Origin: Pigmentiphaga litoralis
GTDB taxonomy: Bacteria; Pseudomonadota; Gammaproteobacteria; Burkholderiales; Burkholderiaceae_B
DNA: 64,000 bases
Reading direction: 5' to 3'
Assembly: GCF_013408655.1 (NCBI RefSeq)
Contig: NZ_JACCBP010000003.1
Span: 372,001 to 436,000 of the forward strand
Shown piece after piece: positions 1 to 8,410 of this stretch (position 1 is the stretch's first letter; the number at the start of each line of letters is the position of its first letter). A program made the translations under genes and the position numbers. The notes beneath the pieces were generated by a model, which worked only from the letters and a program-made list of their open reading frames with translations, did no database searches and was not told where the DNA came from.

Positions 1-239
1 AGCAGTTCATAGCCCACGCCAAAGCTGGACACGACTTTCAGATTGGGCAGGGCGTCGATCAGGGTGGCGTCCATGCCGACCCGCGCCGACGTGACGGCGC
101 CGTTGAAGGTGCTGCCGTGCCGTTCCAGAAAAGCCGGTACGTCCGCTTCCTTGGCCAGCAAGTGAACGGGGAACGTGGCGGCCAGTTCCGCCTCAAGTTC
201 CGGGGCAAGACGGCCGATCTGCAGAAGGGAAGGTGTCAT
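1..239 (-). CDS. 2-hydroxyacid dehydrogenase, N-terminal part (cut by window edge)
   Basis: The first 79 codons are present, reading leftward from an ATG at 239 and running off the window. The peptide starts MTPSLLQIGRL and contains VTSARVGMDATLIDALPNLK followed by VVSSFGVGYE. This is the N-terminal catalytic-domain pattern of D-isomer-specific 2-hydroxyacid dehydrogenases (glyoxylate/hydroxypyruvate reductase type), which reduce 2-keto acids with NAD(P)H in the cytoplasm. The Rossmann domain and the catalytic Arg/Glu/His lie outside the window, so substrate cannot be inferred. It is on the same strand as dut but separated from it by a hairpin. Confidence 0.8.
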   Translation of the reverse strand, partial: MTPSLLQIGRLAPELEAELAATFPVHLLAKEADVPAFLERHGSTFNGAVTSARVGMDATLIDALPNLKVVSSFGVGYEL

Positions 240-326
240 GGGGGGATGCGATCCAGGAAGTACCGAAGGGGAAGCGGGAAATAGGAAGCAGCTAGATGTA
301 CGATGTCTGTCAAGTGTAGGCGAAAC

Positions 327-346
327 CGGGCCTGTCTGCAGGCCCG
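327..346 (-). terminator. Hairpin downstream of dut
   Basis: An 8-bp perfect stem (CGGGCCTG with CAGGCCCG) closes a 4-nt loop just after the dut stop codon. On the minus strand it is followed by GTTTCG rather than a clean T run, so it is a weak intrinsic terminator at best. It separates dut from the dehydrogenase. Confidence 0.4.
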
Positions 347-353
347 TGATGGC

Positions 354-803
354 TTAACCCTTGCCCGTGCTGCCGAAGCCGCCCGTTCCGCGGTCGGTGG
401 CCTCGAATTCGTCGACTTCTTCAAACTGCACATGCAGCACCGGGACGATGACCATCTGCGCCAGGCGGTCCAGCGGTTCCAGCACAAAGGGCGTTTCGCT
501 GCGGTTCCATGCCGACACCATCAGCGGGCCTTGGTAGTCGGAATCGATCAGACCCACCAGATTGCCCAGCACGATGCCGTGCTTGTGGCCCAGGCCCGAG
601 CGCGGCAGGATCATGGCGGCATAGCCGGGGTCCTGGATGTGGATGGCAAGGCCGGTCGGCACCAGCACGGTCTGGCCCGGCGCGATCGTCAACGGCCCAT
701 CGATGCTGGCGCGCAGGTCTACGCCGGCCGACCCGGGGGTGGCGTGGGCAGGCAGGCAGTCACGCATGCGGGGATCGAGAATCTTGACGGAAATGGTCTT
801 CAT
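354..803 (-). CDS. dut: Deoxyuridine 5'-triphosphate nucleotidohydrolase (dUTPase)
   Basis: Hydrolyses dUTP to dUMP and pyrophosphate, keeping uracil out of DNA and supplying dUMP for thymidylate synthesis; homotrimeric and cytoplasmic. All five dUTPase motifs are visible in a normal-length 149-residue protein: PGSAGVDL (23-30), PRSGLG (67-72), GLIDSDYQG (84-92, carrying the catalytic Asp), RLAQMVIVP (113-121) and the C-terminal glycine-rich lid [10 protein letters not shown] (138-147). The start is an ATG giving [10 protein letters not shown]. It is the last member of the minus-strand housekeeping run after coaBC. Nothing unusual is seen. Confidence 0.97.
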   Translation of the reverse strand: MKTISVKILDPRMRDCLPAHATPGSAGVDLRASIDGPLTIAPGQTVLVPTGLAIHIQDPGYAAMILPRSGLGHKHGIVLGNLVGLIDSDYQGPLMVSAWNRSETPFVLEPLDRLAQMVIVPVLHVQFEEVDEFEATDRGTGGFGSTGKG

Positions 804-887
804 GGTCGGGGCATCACGCCAAAGGCGCGAAGAAAAAGGGAGGGATAGATAGGGGGGACAAACAAGGGGGCGACTGCCCCGCCGGGC

Positions 888-1475
888 TCAGGCCCGCGTA
901 CGGCGCGATCCGGGCGGTGTCGGCACGGCCCCGCCGTTGTCTTCCGCGTCGCGGCTCACGGCCAGCGGCGGGAAGGTCTGCAGCGGCAGCTGGCCGCTCG
1001 TTCGCATCCGTTCCACGCCGCGCTTGATCAGGAACCTCGCGATCAGCGCCGGCACCAGGATCTGCACCACGTGATAGGGCTGCACGCCCTGGTCGCTGAA
1101 CATCGACGTGATCAGACTGATGGCCGCCCAGAGGCCAAACGCGCCGCCCAATATGGTCTGCACCAGCCCCTGGCCGACGTTCGTGCGCTGCGCGGCCAAG
1201 GTCGTGGTGGACGCGGGCTTGCTGATGCCCGCAGGCAGGGTGTCCGCCGTCGGCGCCGGCGCGACCAAAGCCGACGGCATGCCGGTCCCGGTCGAACGCT
1301 GCTCGCCAGGGCCCAAGGTGCCCTTTTGCAGGCCGGGAATGCCCATGCGGGCGCGCACGCCGCCACTGCCGCTTTTCAGCAGCCGCTGTTCGCCGGGCGT
1401 GCCGGTGCCACGGTTGATCACGCGGTCGATATAGCCTGCGTAGTCGCCGTTGGGCGGTTCGCCGTCGAAAGGCAT
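888..1475 (-). CDS. Hypothetical membrane protein between coaBC and dut
   Basis: The 195-residue product is not recognised. Its first ~95 residues are Gly/Pro/Thr-rich and probably disordered. Two hydrophobic stretches follow, at about 101-123 (LVQTILGGAFGLWAAISLIT) and 134-149 (VVQILVPALIARFLI), so a two-pass inner-membrane protein with a charged, Pro-rich tail is likely. It begins 17 bases after the coaBC stop on the same strand and so probably shares its transcript. A small G/C hairpin (867-880) lies just past the stop, towards dut. The family and role are unknown; membership in the housekeeping operon is the only clue. Confidence 0.7.
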   Translation of the reverse strand: MPFDGEPPNGDYAGYIDRVINRGTGTPGEQRLLKSGSGGVRARMGIPGLQKGTLGPGEQRSTGTGMPSALVAPAPTADTLPAGISKPASTTTLAAQRTNVGQGLVQTILGGAFGLWAAISLITSMFSDQGVQPYHVVQILVPALIARFLIKRGVERMRTSGQLPLQTFPPLAVSRDAEDNGGAVPTPPGSRRTRA

Positions 1476-1492
1476 GGTCGTACTCCGGAGCG

Positions 1493-2770
1493 TTAGGGCA
1501 GGGAAAGGGGCGAGGGCGGGGCAGAAGGCACGGCCGACGGCGACCCGGGAGCCGGACGCGCAGCCAGCGTTGGCACGCGCCCCGCGGGCAGCCGCCGGGC
1601 CACCTGCGCGATCAGTTCCCGCGCCGCGGCCAGCTTGGACTGCCGGGGCAGCGGATGGCGGCCCTGGTCGTCATAGAGTATCAAAGTCGTATCGTCGGCG
1701 CCCAAAGCGTCCTGCGCAAGGTTGCCGACCAGCAGCGGTATTCCCTTGCGCTGGCGCTTCTCGGTCGCATGCTGGTCCAGGTGTTCGGTTTCGGCCGCAA
1801 AGCCGACGCAATACGGACCGCCGGGCAGGGCGGCGACCGTGGCCAGGATGTCGGGGTTCTGCACAAAACTGAGCGTGGGCGGCTCGCCGGCGGTTTTCTT
1901 GATCTTCTGCGCGCTGGCCTCGGCCACGCGCCAGTCGGCCACGGCGGCCACGGCAATGAACACGTCGGCACGCGGCGTTTCCCCCATCACGGCCGACATC
2001 ATGTCGCGCGCGCTGTGCGCATCGATGCGCAGCACGCCGCGGGGAGTGGCCAGCGCAGTCGGACCCGATACCAGGGTCACGTCGGCGCCAGCTTCGCGGG
2101 CTGCACGGGCAATCGCATAGCCCATCTTGCCCGACGACACATTGGTCAGCACCCGCACGGGGTCGATCGGTTCGGCGGTCGGCCCCGCGGTGATCAGCAC
2201 CCGCACGCCCTGCAAGGGCTTGGGCTGGAAGAACGCGATCAGTTCCTGCAGGACGTCATGCGGTTCCATCATCCGGCCCGAGCCGACTTCACCGCAGGCC
2301 TGGTCGCCATCGACCGGACCCAGCAGCACGATGCCATCGGCCCGCAGTTGCGCCGCGTTGCGCTGCGTGGCCGGGTTGCCCCACATCTCGCGGTTCATGG
2401 CCGGCACCATCAGCAAGGGACAGGCACGCGCCACGCACAGGGTGGCCAGCAGATCATCGGCGAACCCATGCGCCACGCGAGCCATGAAGTTGGTGCTGGC
2501 TGGCACGACCAGAATGGCGTCGGCGCCGCGGCTCAGGTCGATATGCGCCATATTGTTCGGCACGCGCGGATCCCAAGGATCCACGAACACCGGCCGGCCG
2601 GACAGCGCCTGCATCGTGACGGGCGTGATGAACTTCGTGGCGGCTTCGGTCATGACAACGTCGACCGTCGCGCCCTCGTCCATCATGCGGCGGACCAGCT
2701 CGGCCGTCTTGTAGGCCGCCACGCCGCCGGTCATTCCTACAACGATGCGTTTGCCGGTCAGGTCTGCCAT
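1493..2770 (-). CDS. coaBC: Bifunctional phosphopantothenoylcysteine decarboxylase / phosphopantothenate-cysteine ligase
   Basis: Catalyses two consecutive steps of coenzyme A synthesis: joining cysteine to 4'-phosphopantothenate (CoaB) and FMN-dependent decarboxylation to 4'-phosphopantetheine (CoaC). The N-terminal CoaC half shows the active-site His in AHIDLSRGAD (H76), PASTN (90-94), PAMNREMW (123-130) and the catalytic Cys in ACGEVGSGRM (C159). The CoaB half begins near residue 187 with ITAGPTAEPIDPVR and later has AAVADWR and a KIKK loop. The start is the ATG at 2770, preceded by AGGAA at good spacing; an in-frame GTG directly before it is less likely. The last ~25 residues are a Pro/Ser/Ala tail. 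It starts 9 bases after the lspA stop. Confidence 0.96.
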   Translation of the reverse strand: MADLTGKRIVVGMTGGVAAYKTAELVRRMMDEGATVDVVMTEAATKFITPVTMQALSGRPVFVDPWDPRVPNNMAHIDLSRGADAILVVPASTNFMARVAHGFADDLLATLCVARACPLLMVPAMNREMWGNPATQRNAAQLRADGIVLLGPVDGDQACGEVGSGRMMEPHDVLQELIAFFQPKPLQGVRVLITAGPTAEPIDPVRVLTNVSSGKMGYAIARAAREAGADVTLVSGPTALATPRGVLRIDAHSARDMMSAVMGETPRADVFIAVAAVADWRVAEASAQKIKKTAGEPPTLSFVQNPDILATVAALPGGPYCVGFAAETEHLDQHATEKRQRKGIPLLVGNLAQDALGADDTTLILYDDQGRHPLPRQSKLAAARELIAQVARRLPAGRVPTLAARPAPGSPSAVPSAPPSPLSLP

Positions 2771-2779
2771 CACGATTCC

Positions 2780-3343
2780 TTAGCGCGCCTTGCGCACGCG
2801 CAACAGCTCGTCGAGCACCAGCAGCACGGCGCCCACGGTAATGGCCGCATCGGCCACGTTGAAAGCCGGGAAGAAACTCTGATTCCAGTACACCAGGAAG
2901 AAGTCGATCACGTGCCCGTGGATCATGCGGTCGATCACGTTGCCAAGCGCGCCACCCAGAATCAGGGCCAGCGCCCACGCAAACATCTTCTGGTGGCCGT
3001 GCCGCACCAGCATGAAGACGATCACGCAGGCGACCACCAGGCCGAGCACCGTGAAGAACCACCGCTGCCAGCCCGCCGCGCCCGCCAGGAAGCTGAACGC
3101 CGCCCCCTTGTTGTACAGCAGGGTCAGGTCGAACATGGGCACGACCGCCAGGCGTTCACCGTACGTAAAGGACCGGTTGATCAAGGTCTTGGTCAGCTGG
3201 TCGATCACGATGATCAGGCCCGCGATCAGCAGCCAGATGGTCGGGTTGTTGCGAGCCGGCGCGCCGGCCTTGCGCGCGCCCGCCGCGCTGCCGGATCTGG
3301 CCGACTTGGCCGGCGCCGCCTTTACCGCCTTGACAGTCGCCAT
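2780..3343 (-). CDS. lspA: Lipoprotein signal peptidase (signal peptidase II)
   Basis: Inner-membrane aspartic protease that cleaves prolipoprotein signal peptides after diacylglyceryl transfer to the +1 Cys. The family landmarks are present in order: DQLTK (48-52), YNKGAAF (77-83), the first catalytic Asp in GNVIDR (D138) and the second in NVADAAI (D165), with four transmembrane helices. The protein is 187 residues, longer than the usual ~165 because of a 30-residue Ala/Lys/Arg-rich N-terminal extension. Its ATG overlaps the ileS stop (TAATG), so translation is coupled to ileS; the ileS-lspA order is widespread in proteobacteria. Confidence 0.97.
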   Translation of the reverse strand: MATVKAVKAAPAKSARSGSAAGARKAGAPARNNPTIWLLIAGLIIVIDQLTKTLINRSFTYGERLAVVPMFDLTLLYNKGAAFSFLAGAAGWQRWFFTVLGLVVACVIVFMLVRHGHQKMFAWALALILGGALGNVIDRMIHGHVIDFFLVYWNQSFFPAFNVADAAITVGAVLLVLDELLRVRKAR

Positions 3344-6255
3344 TACGCAGCCACCCGCGGCTCGCCCGGGCCTTCCAGGTTAGACACGCAGCGGCCGCAG
3401 ATCTCGGGCAGCTGGGGGTCCGACCCGACGTCGTCACGCCAGTGCCAGCACCGTTCGCACTTGGTGGCCGACGACGGTGTGACGTCCACGCGCAGGTCGC
3501 TGTTGGCATTGCCATCGGTGTCGGCGTGCACGGTGGCGCGCGACACGATCAGCACGAAGCGCAGGTCATCGCCCAGGCTGCTCAGGATCGCGTGGTCATC
3601 GGGGTTGGCGTACAGGTCGATCTCGGCCTGCAAGGACGACCCGATGCCCCCCGCGGTACGGACTTCTTCGAGCTTGCGGGTCACATCGGCACGCAATTGG
3701 CGGATACGCTGCCACTTTGCCGTCAGCGCGTCGCTGTCGGCCTGCGCCGGCACGACGTGATAGGTCTCGGTAAAGATGGTGACCGCTTCCGGCTTGACCA
3801 GCGCCCAGGCTTCTTCGGCCGTAAACGACAGGATCGGCGCCATCAGTTTGAGCAGCGTCTGCGTGATGTGCCACAACGCCGTCTGCGCCGACCGGCGCGC
3901 CGTGCTGTCCACACCCGTCGTGTACAGACGGTCTTTCAGGATGTCCAGGTAGAACGAGCCCAGGTCTTCCGAGCAGAAGGCCAGCAGCCGCGCGGTGGCC
4001 GGATGGAATTCGTAGCGGCCGTACAGCGCGTCCACTTCTTTTTGCATCGACGCCGTCAAGGCCAGCGCATAGCGGTCGATTTCGAACAGATCGGCGTTGG
4101 CCACGGCCTGCGTCGTCACGTCGAAATCGCTGACGTTGGCCAGCAGGAAGCGCAGCGTGTTGCGGATGCGGCGATAGCTTTCCACCACGCGCTTCAGGAT
4201 TTCGTCCGAGATCGACAGTTCACCCGAATAGTCGGTGGTGGCCACCCACAGGCGCAGGATTTCGGCGCCCAGCGAGCCCGACACCTTCTGCGGCACGACC
4301 GTATTGCCGATCGACTTGCTCATCTTGCGGCCCTGGCCGTCCACCACGAAGCCGTGCGTCAGCAGGGCCTTGTACGGCGGCGTGCCATTGAGCATGCAGC
4401 TGGTCAGCAGCGACGAATGGAACCAGCCGCGGTGCTGGTCCGACCCTTCCAGATACAGGTCGGCCGGGAAGGCCAGCTGGTCGGCATGCGAGCCGCGCAG
4501 CACGGTCTGGTGCGTGGTGCCCGAGTCGAACCACACGTCCAGCGTGTCGCGGTTCTTTTCGTAGCTGTCGGCCTCGTCACCCAGCAGGTCGCGAATGTCC
4601 AGGGACTGCCAGGCTTCGATGCCGCTGGCGTCGATCAGCTTGGCCACGGCCTCGATCAGTTCAGGCGTGCGGGGGTGCAGCGCGCCGGTTTCCTTGTGCA
4701 CGAAAAAGGCCATCGGCACGCCCCACTGGCGCTGCCGCGACAGGGTCCAGTCGGGCCGGTTCGCGATCATCGCGTGCAGGCGCGCCTTGCCCCAGGCCGG
4801 GAAGAACTGGGTGTGCTCGATGCCAGCCAGCGCGCGTTCACGCAGCGTGCCGCGTGTGGACAGCGCCGAGGGTGCGTCGGGCGCATCGGCAACGGCCGCG
4901 TTCCGGACGGCCGCAGCGTCGTCAACGTTCGTTTCGTGCGGCTGCACGTCCATCCCGGCGAACCACTGGCTGGTCGCGCGGAAGATGATCGGCGTCTTGT
5001 GGCGCCAGCAGTGCATGTAGCTGTGCTTGTACTTTTCAACCTTCATCAGCGTGCCGGCCGCCTCAAGGGCTTCGACGATGCGCGGATTGGCGTCCCAGAT
5101 CTTCTGGCCGCCGAACAGCGGCAACGAGGCCGCATACACACCGTCGGCCAGGACCGGACTGATGATGTCGCTGTCCTTGATGCCGTTGGCCTTGCAGATG
5201 ATGAAGTCGTCCACGCCATAGGCGGGCGCGGCATGCACGATGCCCGTGCCGGTATCCAGCGTGACGTAGTCGGCCAGGTAGACGGTCGACACGCGCTCGT
5301 AGCCCTTGGCCGCCTTGGCCAGCGGATGGTGGAAGGTCATGTGGTCCAGCGCGGCGCCCTTGCAGGTCGCGACCACGTCGCCTTCGATGTCCCACGCCTT
5401 CAGGCAGGATTCGACGCGTTCTTCGGCCAGGATCAGCATCGTGCCGTAGGGGCCGGCCAGGCGGGTCCGGACCAGCGCGTAGCTGAATTCCGGATGCAGG
5501 TTCAGGGCCTGGTTGGACGGCAGGGTCCAGGGCGTCGTCGTCCAGATGACGATGGCGCCATCGTCGATGTCATCGGCGCCGGCCAGGCCAAAGGCCTTGG
5601 CCAGCCCGGCCTTGTCGGCGAACGGGAAGGCCACGTCCACGGCCGGATCGACCTTGTCCGCGTATTCGACTTCGGCTTCCGCCAGGGCCGAGCCGCAATC
5701 GAAACACCAGTTCACGGGCTTGAGCCCGCGGAACACGAACCCTTTTTCCAGGATCGTGCCCAGGGCGCGCAGCTCGTCGGCCTCGTTCCGGTAGTTCATG
5801 GTCAGATAGGGGTTGTCCCAATCGCCCAGCACACCCAGGCGCTTGAAGTCTTCCTTCTGGCGGGCGACCTGCTCGGTGGCGTAGGCACGGGCCTTGGCCT
5901 GCACCTCGGCCACGGGCAGGCCCTTGCCGAACTGCTTTTCGATCTGGATTTCGATCGGCATGCCATGGCAATCCCAGCCCGGCACGTAAGGCGCATCAAA
6001 GCCCGCCAGCGTGCGGCTCTTGACGATGATGTCTTTCAGGATCTTGTTGACGGCATGACCGATGTGGATGTCGCCGTTGGCATACGGCGGGCCGTCATGC
6101 AGCACGAAACGGGGGCGCCCGGCGCAGGCTGCGCGGATCGCCTGATACACACGTTTTTCTTCCCAGGCCTTGACCCATTGCGGCTCGCGTTTGGCAAGGT
6201 CGCCGCGCATCGGGAAGGGGGTATCGGGAAGGTTGAGGCTTTTCTTGTAGTCCAT
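3343..6255 (-). CDS. ileS: Isoleucyl-tRNA synthetase
   Basis: Charges tRNA-Ile with isoleucine; class I synthetase with an editing (CP1) domain. Visible signatures are [12 protein letters not shown] with HIGH at residues 64-67, the KMSKS loop in [10 protein letters not shown] (about residue 643) and a C-terminal zinc-binding cluster CERCWHW...ICGRC. The length of 970 residues is typical. The ATG at 6255 ([12 protein letters not shown]) is preferred over an upstream in-frame TTG because family members begin here. It ends by overlapping lspA and forms the ileS-lspA-coaBC operon. A 97-base gap separates it from ribF. Confidence 0.98.
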   Translation of the reverse strand: MDYKKSLNLPDTPFPMRGDLAKREPQWVKAWEEKRVYQAIRAACAGRPRFVLHDGPPYANGDIHIGHAVNKILKDIIVKSRTLAGFDAPYVPGWDCHGMPIEIQIEKQFGKGLPVAEVQAKARAYATEQVARQKEDFKRLGVLGDWDNPYLTMNYRNEADELRALGTILEKGFVFRGLKPVNWCFDCGSALAEAEVEYADKVDPAVDVAFPFADKAGLAKAFGLAGADDIDDGAIVIWTTTPWTLPSNQALNLHPEFSYALVRTRLAGPYGTMLILAEERVESCLKAWDIEGDVVATCKGAALDHMTFHHPLAKAAKGYERVSTVYLADYVTLDTGTGIVHAAPAYGVDDFIICKANGIKDSDIISPVLADGVYAASLPLFGGQKIWDANPRIVEALEAAGTLMKVEKYKHSYMHCWRHKTPIIFRATSQWFAGMDVQPHETNVDDAAAVRNAAVADAPDAPSALSTRGTLRERALAGIEHTQFFPAWGKARLHAMIANRPDWTLSRQRQWGVPMAFFVHKETGALHPRTPELIEAVAKLIDASGIEAWQSLDIRDLLGDEADSYEKNRDTLDVWFDSGTTHQTVLRGSHADQLAFPADLYLEGSDQHRGWFHSSLLTSCMLNGTPPYKALLTHGFVVDGQGRKMSKSIGNTVVPQKVSGSLGAEILRLWVATTDYSGELSISDEILKRVVESYRRIRNTLRFLLANVSDFDVTTQAVANADLFEIDRYALALTASMQKEVDALYGRYEFHPATARLLAFCSEDLGSFYLDILKDRLYTTGVDSTARRSAQTALWHITQTLLKLMAPILSFTAEEAWALVKPEAVTIFTETYHVVPAQADSDALTAKWQRIRQLRADVTRKLEEVRTAGGIGSSLQAEIDLYANPDDHAILSSLGDDLRFVLIVSRATVHADTDGNANSDLRVDVTPSSATKCERCWHWRDDVGSDPQLPEICGRCVSNLEGPGEPRVAA

Positions 6256-6352
6256 GGAAACACACAAAATCGCACATCAGCCCCGTACGCGGGGCGGGCA
6301 CTATCGACTGGGCGGGAGGATGAACGCGGCAGTGTTACGCCGCGCCACCGGT

Positions 6353-7492
6353 TCAAATTCGATCGGTGGCGGCGTTCGCCGGATTGATCTGGCCGAGGAA
6401 GTCTGCGTCGAAGAACGCACGGGCCTGGCGCGCGTCGTTCTCGATCGCTGCCGTCAGGGTCGGCAGATCGACGTATTTTTCTTCATCGCGCAGTTTTTTC
6501 AGGAATTCCACCTGGACGAGTTTACCGTAAGCGTTTCCACTGAAATCGAAGACATGGACTTCGAGCAGCACGCGTCCGCTGTCATCGACCGTCGGGCGCA
6601 CGCCCAGGCTGGCCACCGCAGGCAGCGGTGACGGACCCAGTCCATGCACCTGCACCACGAAGATGCCCGACAGCGCCGGGCAATTGTGGGAAATGCGCAG
6701 GTTCAGCGTGGGAAAGCCCAGGGTGCGGCCCAGCTTCTGGCCGTGGATCACGTGACCGCTGACGCTGTACGGATGGCCGAGCAGGGTGGTTGCGCGGTCC
6801 AGGTCGCCCACGGCCAGCGCCGTGCGGATGGCCGAGCTCGAGATGCGCTGGCCCGCTTCCATCACGGACCCGATCGACTCGACATCAAAGCCGTGACGCG
6901 CGGCGTTTTCGCGCAGCAGGGCCAGGTCGCCGCTGCGATGCGCGCCAAAGCGGAAGTCGTCCCCGATCAACAGCCATTTCACCTGCAGGCCATCAAGCAG
7001 CAGATGATCGATGAAGGTCTGCGCCGGCATGGAGGCCAGGTGCGCATTGAAGCGCTGCACCACCACGCGCTGCATGCCGGCGCGGCCCAGCGCACAGAGC
7101 TGGTCGCGCAGCCCGGCGATGCGGGTGGGCGCCAGTTCGGGGCGGCGATGGAAGTTGGCGAAGTATTCGCGCGGATGCGGCTCGAACGTCATGACGGTGG
7201 GGACCAGTCCCCGCGCGTCGGCCGCGGCCTTGACCTTGGCCAGCATGGCCTGATGGCCCCGGTGGACGCCGTCGAAGTTCCCGATCGTGAGCGCGCACGG
7301 CTGCCGCAGCGACGGCGGCGGCAGGCCCCGGAAGATGCGCAGGGTGGGCTGGGTGGCCGCGGGCCCGGCGGTTGGCAGGGCGGCGGCAGTCGGGACTGGG
7401 TTCAAACCGGATTCACGAATGGACTGGACAAGGCAAGAATTCGATTCTACGACGGCCAGCGCCGCGACTCCATGCAAACGTGGCGCGGACAC
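6353..7492 (-). CDS. ribF: Bifunctional riboflavin kinase / FAD synthetase
   Basis: Phosphorylates riboflavin to FMN and adenylylates FMN to FAD. The N-terminal adenylyltransferase domain shows LTIGNFDGVHRGH (about 68-80) and GDDFRFG; the C-terminal flavokinase domain has GRTLGFPTLNL and LLEVHVFDF. From the GTG at 7492 the protein is 379 residues, roughly 55 more than usual. Family members start near LRIFRGLPPP (residue 51 here), but no ATG or convincing ribosome-binding site exists there, so the true start is uncertain. It is divergent from purN, and a TATAAT element on this strand at 7530-7535 could drive it. Confidence 0.93.
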   Translation of the reverse strand: MSAPRLHGVAALAVVESNSCLVQSIRESGLNPVPTAAALPTAGPAATQPTLRIFRGLPPPSLRQPCALTIGNFDGVHRGHQAMLAKVKAAADARGLVPTVMTFEPHPREYFANFHRRPELAPTRIAGLRDQLCALGRAGMQRVVVQRFNAHLASMPAQTFIDHLLLDGLQVKWLLIGDDFRFGAHRSGDLALLRENAARHGFDVESIGSVMEAGQRISSSAIRTALAVGDLDRATTLLGHPYSVSGHVIHGQKLGRTLGFPTLNLRISHNCPALSGIFVVQVHGLGPSPLPAVASLGVRPTVDDSGRVLLEVHVFDFSGNAYGKLVQVEFLKKLRDEEKYVDLPTLTAAIENDARQARAFFDADFLGQINPANAATDRI

Positions 7493-7529
7493 GTCGGTAC
7501 AACCCGGACAAAAACGTCCTAAAACGTTG

Positions 7530-7535
7530 AATTAT
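7530..7535 (-). promoter_or_regulatory. Candidate -10 element for ribF
   Basis: Read on the minus strand this is a perfect TATAAT, 38 bases upstream of the GTG at 7492. A -35 match at 17-bp spacing is poor (CCTCCT), so the call rests on the -10 and on position. Confidence 0.4.
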
Positions 7536-7544
7536 AGGAGTTTT

Positions 7545-7576
7545 TTGCTTGGGAGGAGGGGCCCCGATGCTATAAT
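7545..7576 (+). promoter_or_regulatory. Extended -10 promoter for purN
   Basis: TGCTATAAT at 7568-7576 is a perfect extended -10 (TG-n-TATAAT). A weak TTGCTT -35 lies at 7545-7550 with a long 20-bp spacer. The expected start site, about 7 bases after the -10, coincides with the A of the purN ATG at 7583, so a leaderless mRNA is possible. Confidence 0.6.
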
Positions 7577-7582
7577 CCGCCG

Positions 7583-8410
7583 ATGCAAGCACCCTTATTT
7601 TCTTCGTCACGGCCGTGTCGGTTCGTGATCCTGATTTCCGGGCGTGGCAGCAACCTGCAAGCCATTGCCGACGCCTGCCATGTCCGCGAACTGCCTGCCC
7701 AGGTGGTCGGCGTGATCGCCAACCGCGCTTCGGCGTCGGGCCTGGAGTGGGCCGCCTCCCGCGGCATTCCCACCCGGGTCGTGTCCCACCAGGGCCATGC
7801 CGACCGCGCATCGTTCGACGCGGCGCTGGCGCAGGAAATCGATGCCCTGGCGCCCGACTACGTGCTGCTGGCCGGCTTCATGCGCATCCTGACCGACGGA
7901 TTCGTCAACCACTACGCGGGCCGGCTGATCAACATCCACCCGTCGTTGCTGCCGCTGTTCCCGGGCCTGGCCACGCACCAGCAGGCGCTGGATGCCGGCG
8001 TTCAGGTGCATGGCTGCACGGTGCACGTGGTCACGCCGGAACTCGATCACGGTCCGATCATTGCCCAGGGCATCGTGCCGGTCCAGGCTGGCGATACCCC
8101 CGATAGCCTGTCGGCCCGGGTGCTGCAGGTCGAACACCAGGTCTACCCGGCGGTGGCCCAGTGGCTGGCCGAAGGCCGCGTGCAGATTCACGGCGATCAG
8201 GTCAGCGTCACGGGCGTGAGCCGGCGGCTGTTCGAAGGCGGCGTGGCGACGCCGACTGCGTCCGCGCCAGCACCGGCCGCTCCCCTGACGGCGGCTGCCC
8301 TGGCCTGCACGGCCGCTCCTGCGGCACTTCCCGGCCACGTGGTCGCCAGTTCCGCCGACATTCCCCATTTACCGGTTGCCACTTCGGCAACCTTGCGAGA
8401 AACAGTATGA
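7583..8410 (+). CDS. purN: Phosphoribosylglycinamide formyltransferase 1
   Basis: Transfers a formyl group from 10-formyl-THF to GAR in de novo purine synthesis. Diagnostic sequence includes ILISGRGSNLQAI (16-28), the catalytic Asn and His in INIHPSLLP (N117, H119) and the catalytic Asp in ELDHGPII (D155). The enzyme core ends near residue 215. Residues ~217-275 are an extra Ala/Pro/Thr-rich, probably disordered tail that normal PurN proteins (about 210 residues) lack. The ATG lies only 7 bases past a perfect -10 box; an alternative GTG at 7625 has no ribosome-binding site. Its TGA overlaps the next gene's ATG (ATGA). Confidence 0.96.
   Translation: MQAPLFSSSRPCRFVILISGRGSNLQAIADACHVRELPAQVVGVIANRASASGLEWAASRGIPTRVVSHQGHADRASFDAALAQEIDALAPDYVLLAGFMRILTDGFVNHYAGRLINIHPSLLPLFPGLATHQQALDAGVQVHGCTVHVVTPELDHGPIIAQGIVPVQAGDTPDSLSARVLQVEHQVYPAVAQWLAEGRVQIHGDQVSVTGVSRRLFEGGVATPTASAPAPAAPLTAAALACTAAPAALPGHVVASSADIPHLPVATSATLRETV

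Noticed and set aside
3442..6387. Very long plus-strand frame opposite ileS
   Set aside because: High-GC codon bias makes antisense frames long; the product is Arg/Gly/Gln-rich with no fold, and ileS is fully supported.
7567..7575. Two-codon ORF (ATG CTA TAA) after a strong ribosome-binding-like GGAGGAGGGG, upstream of purN
   Set aside because: It overlaps the -10 box, so it would not be on the purN transcript; likely chance.
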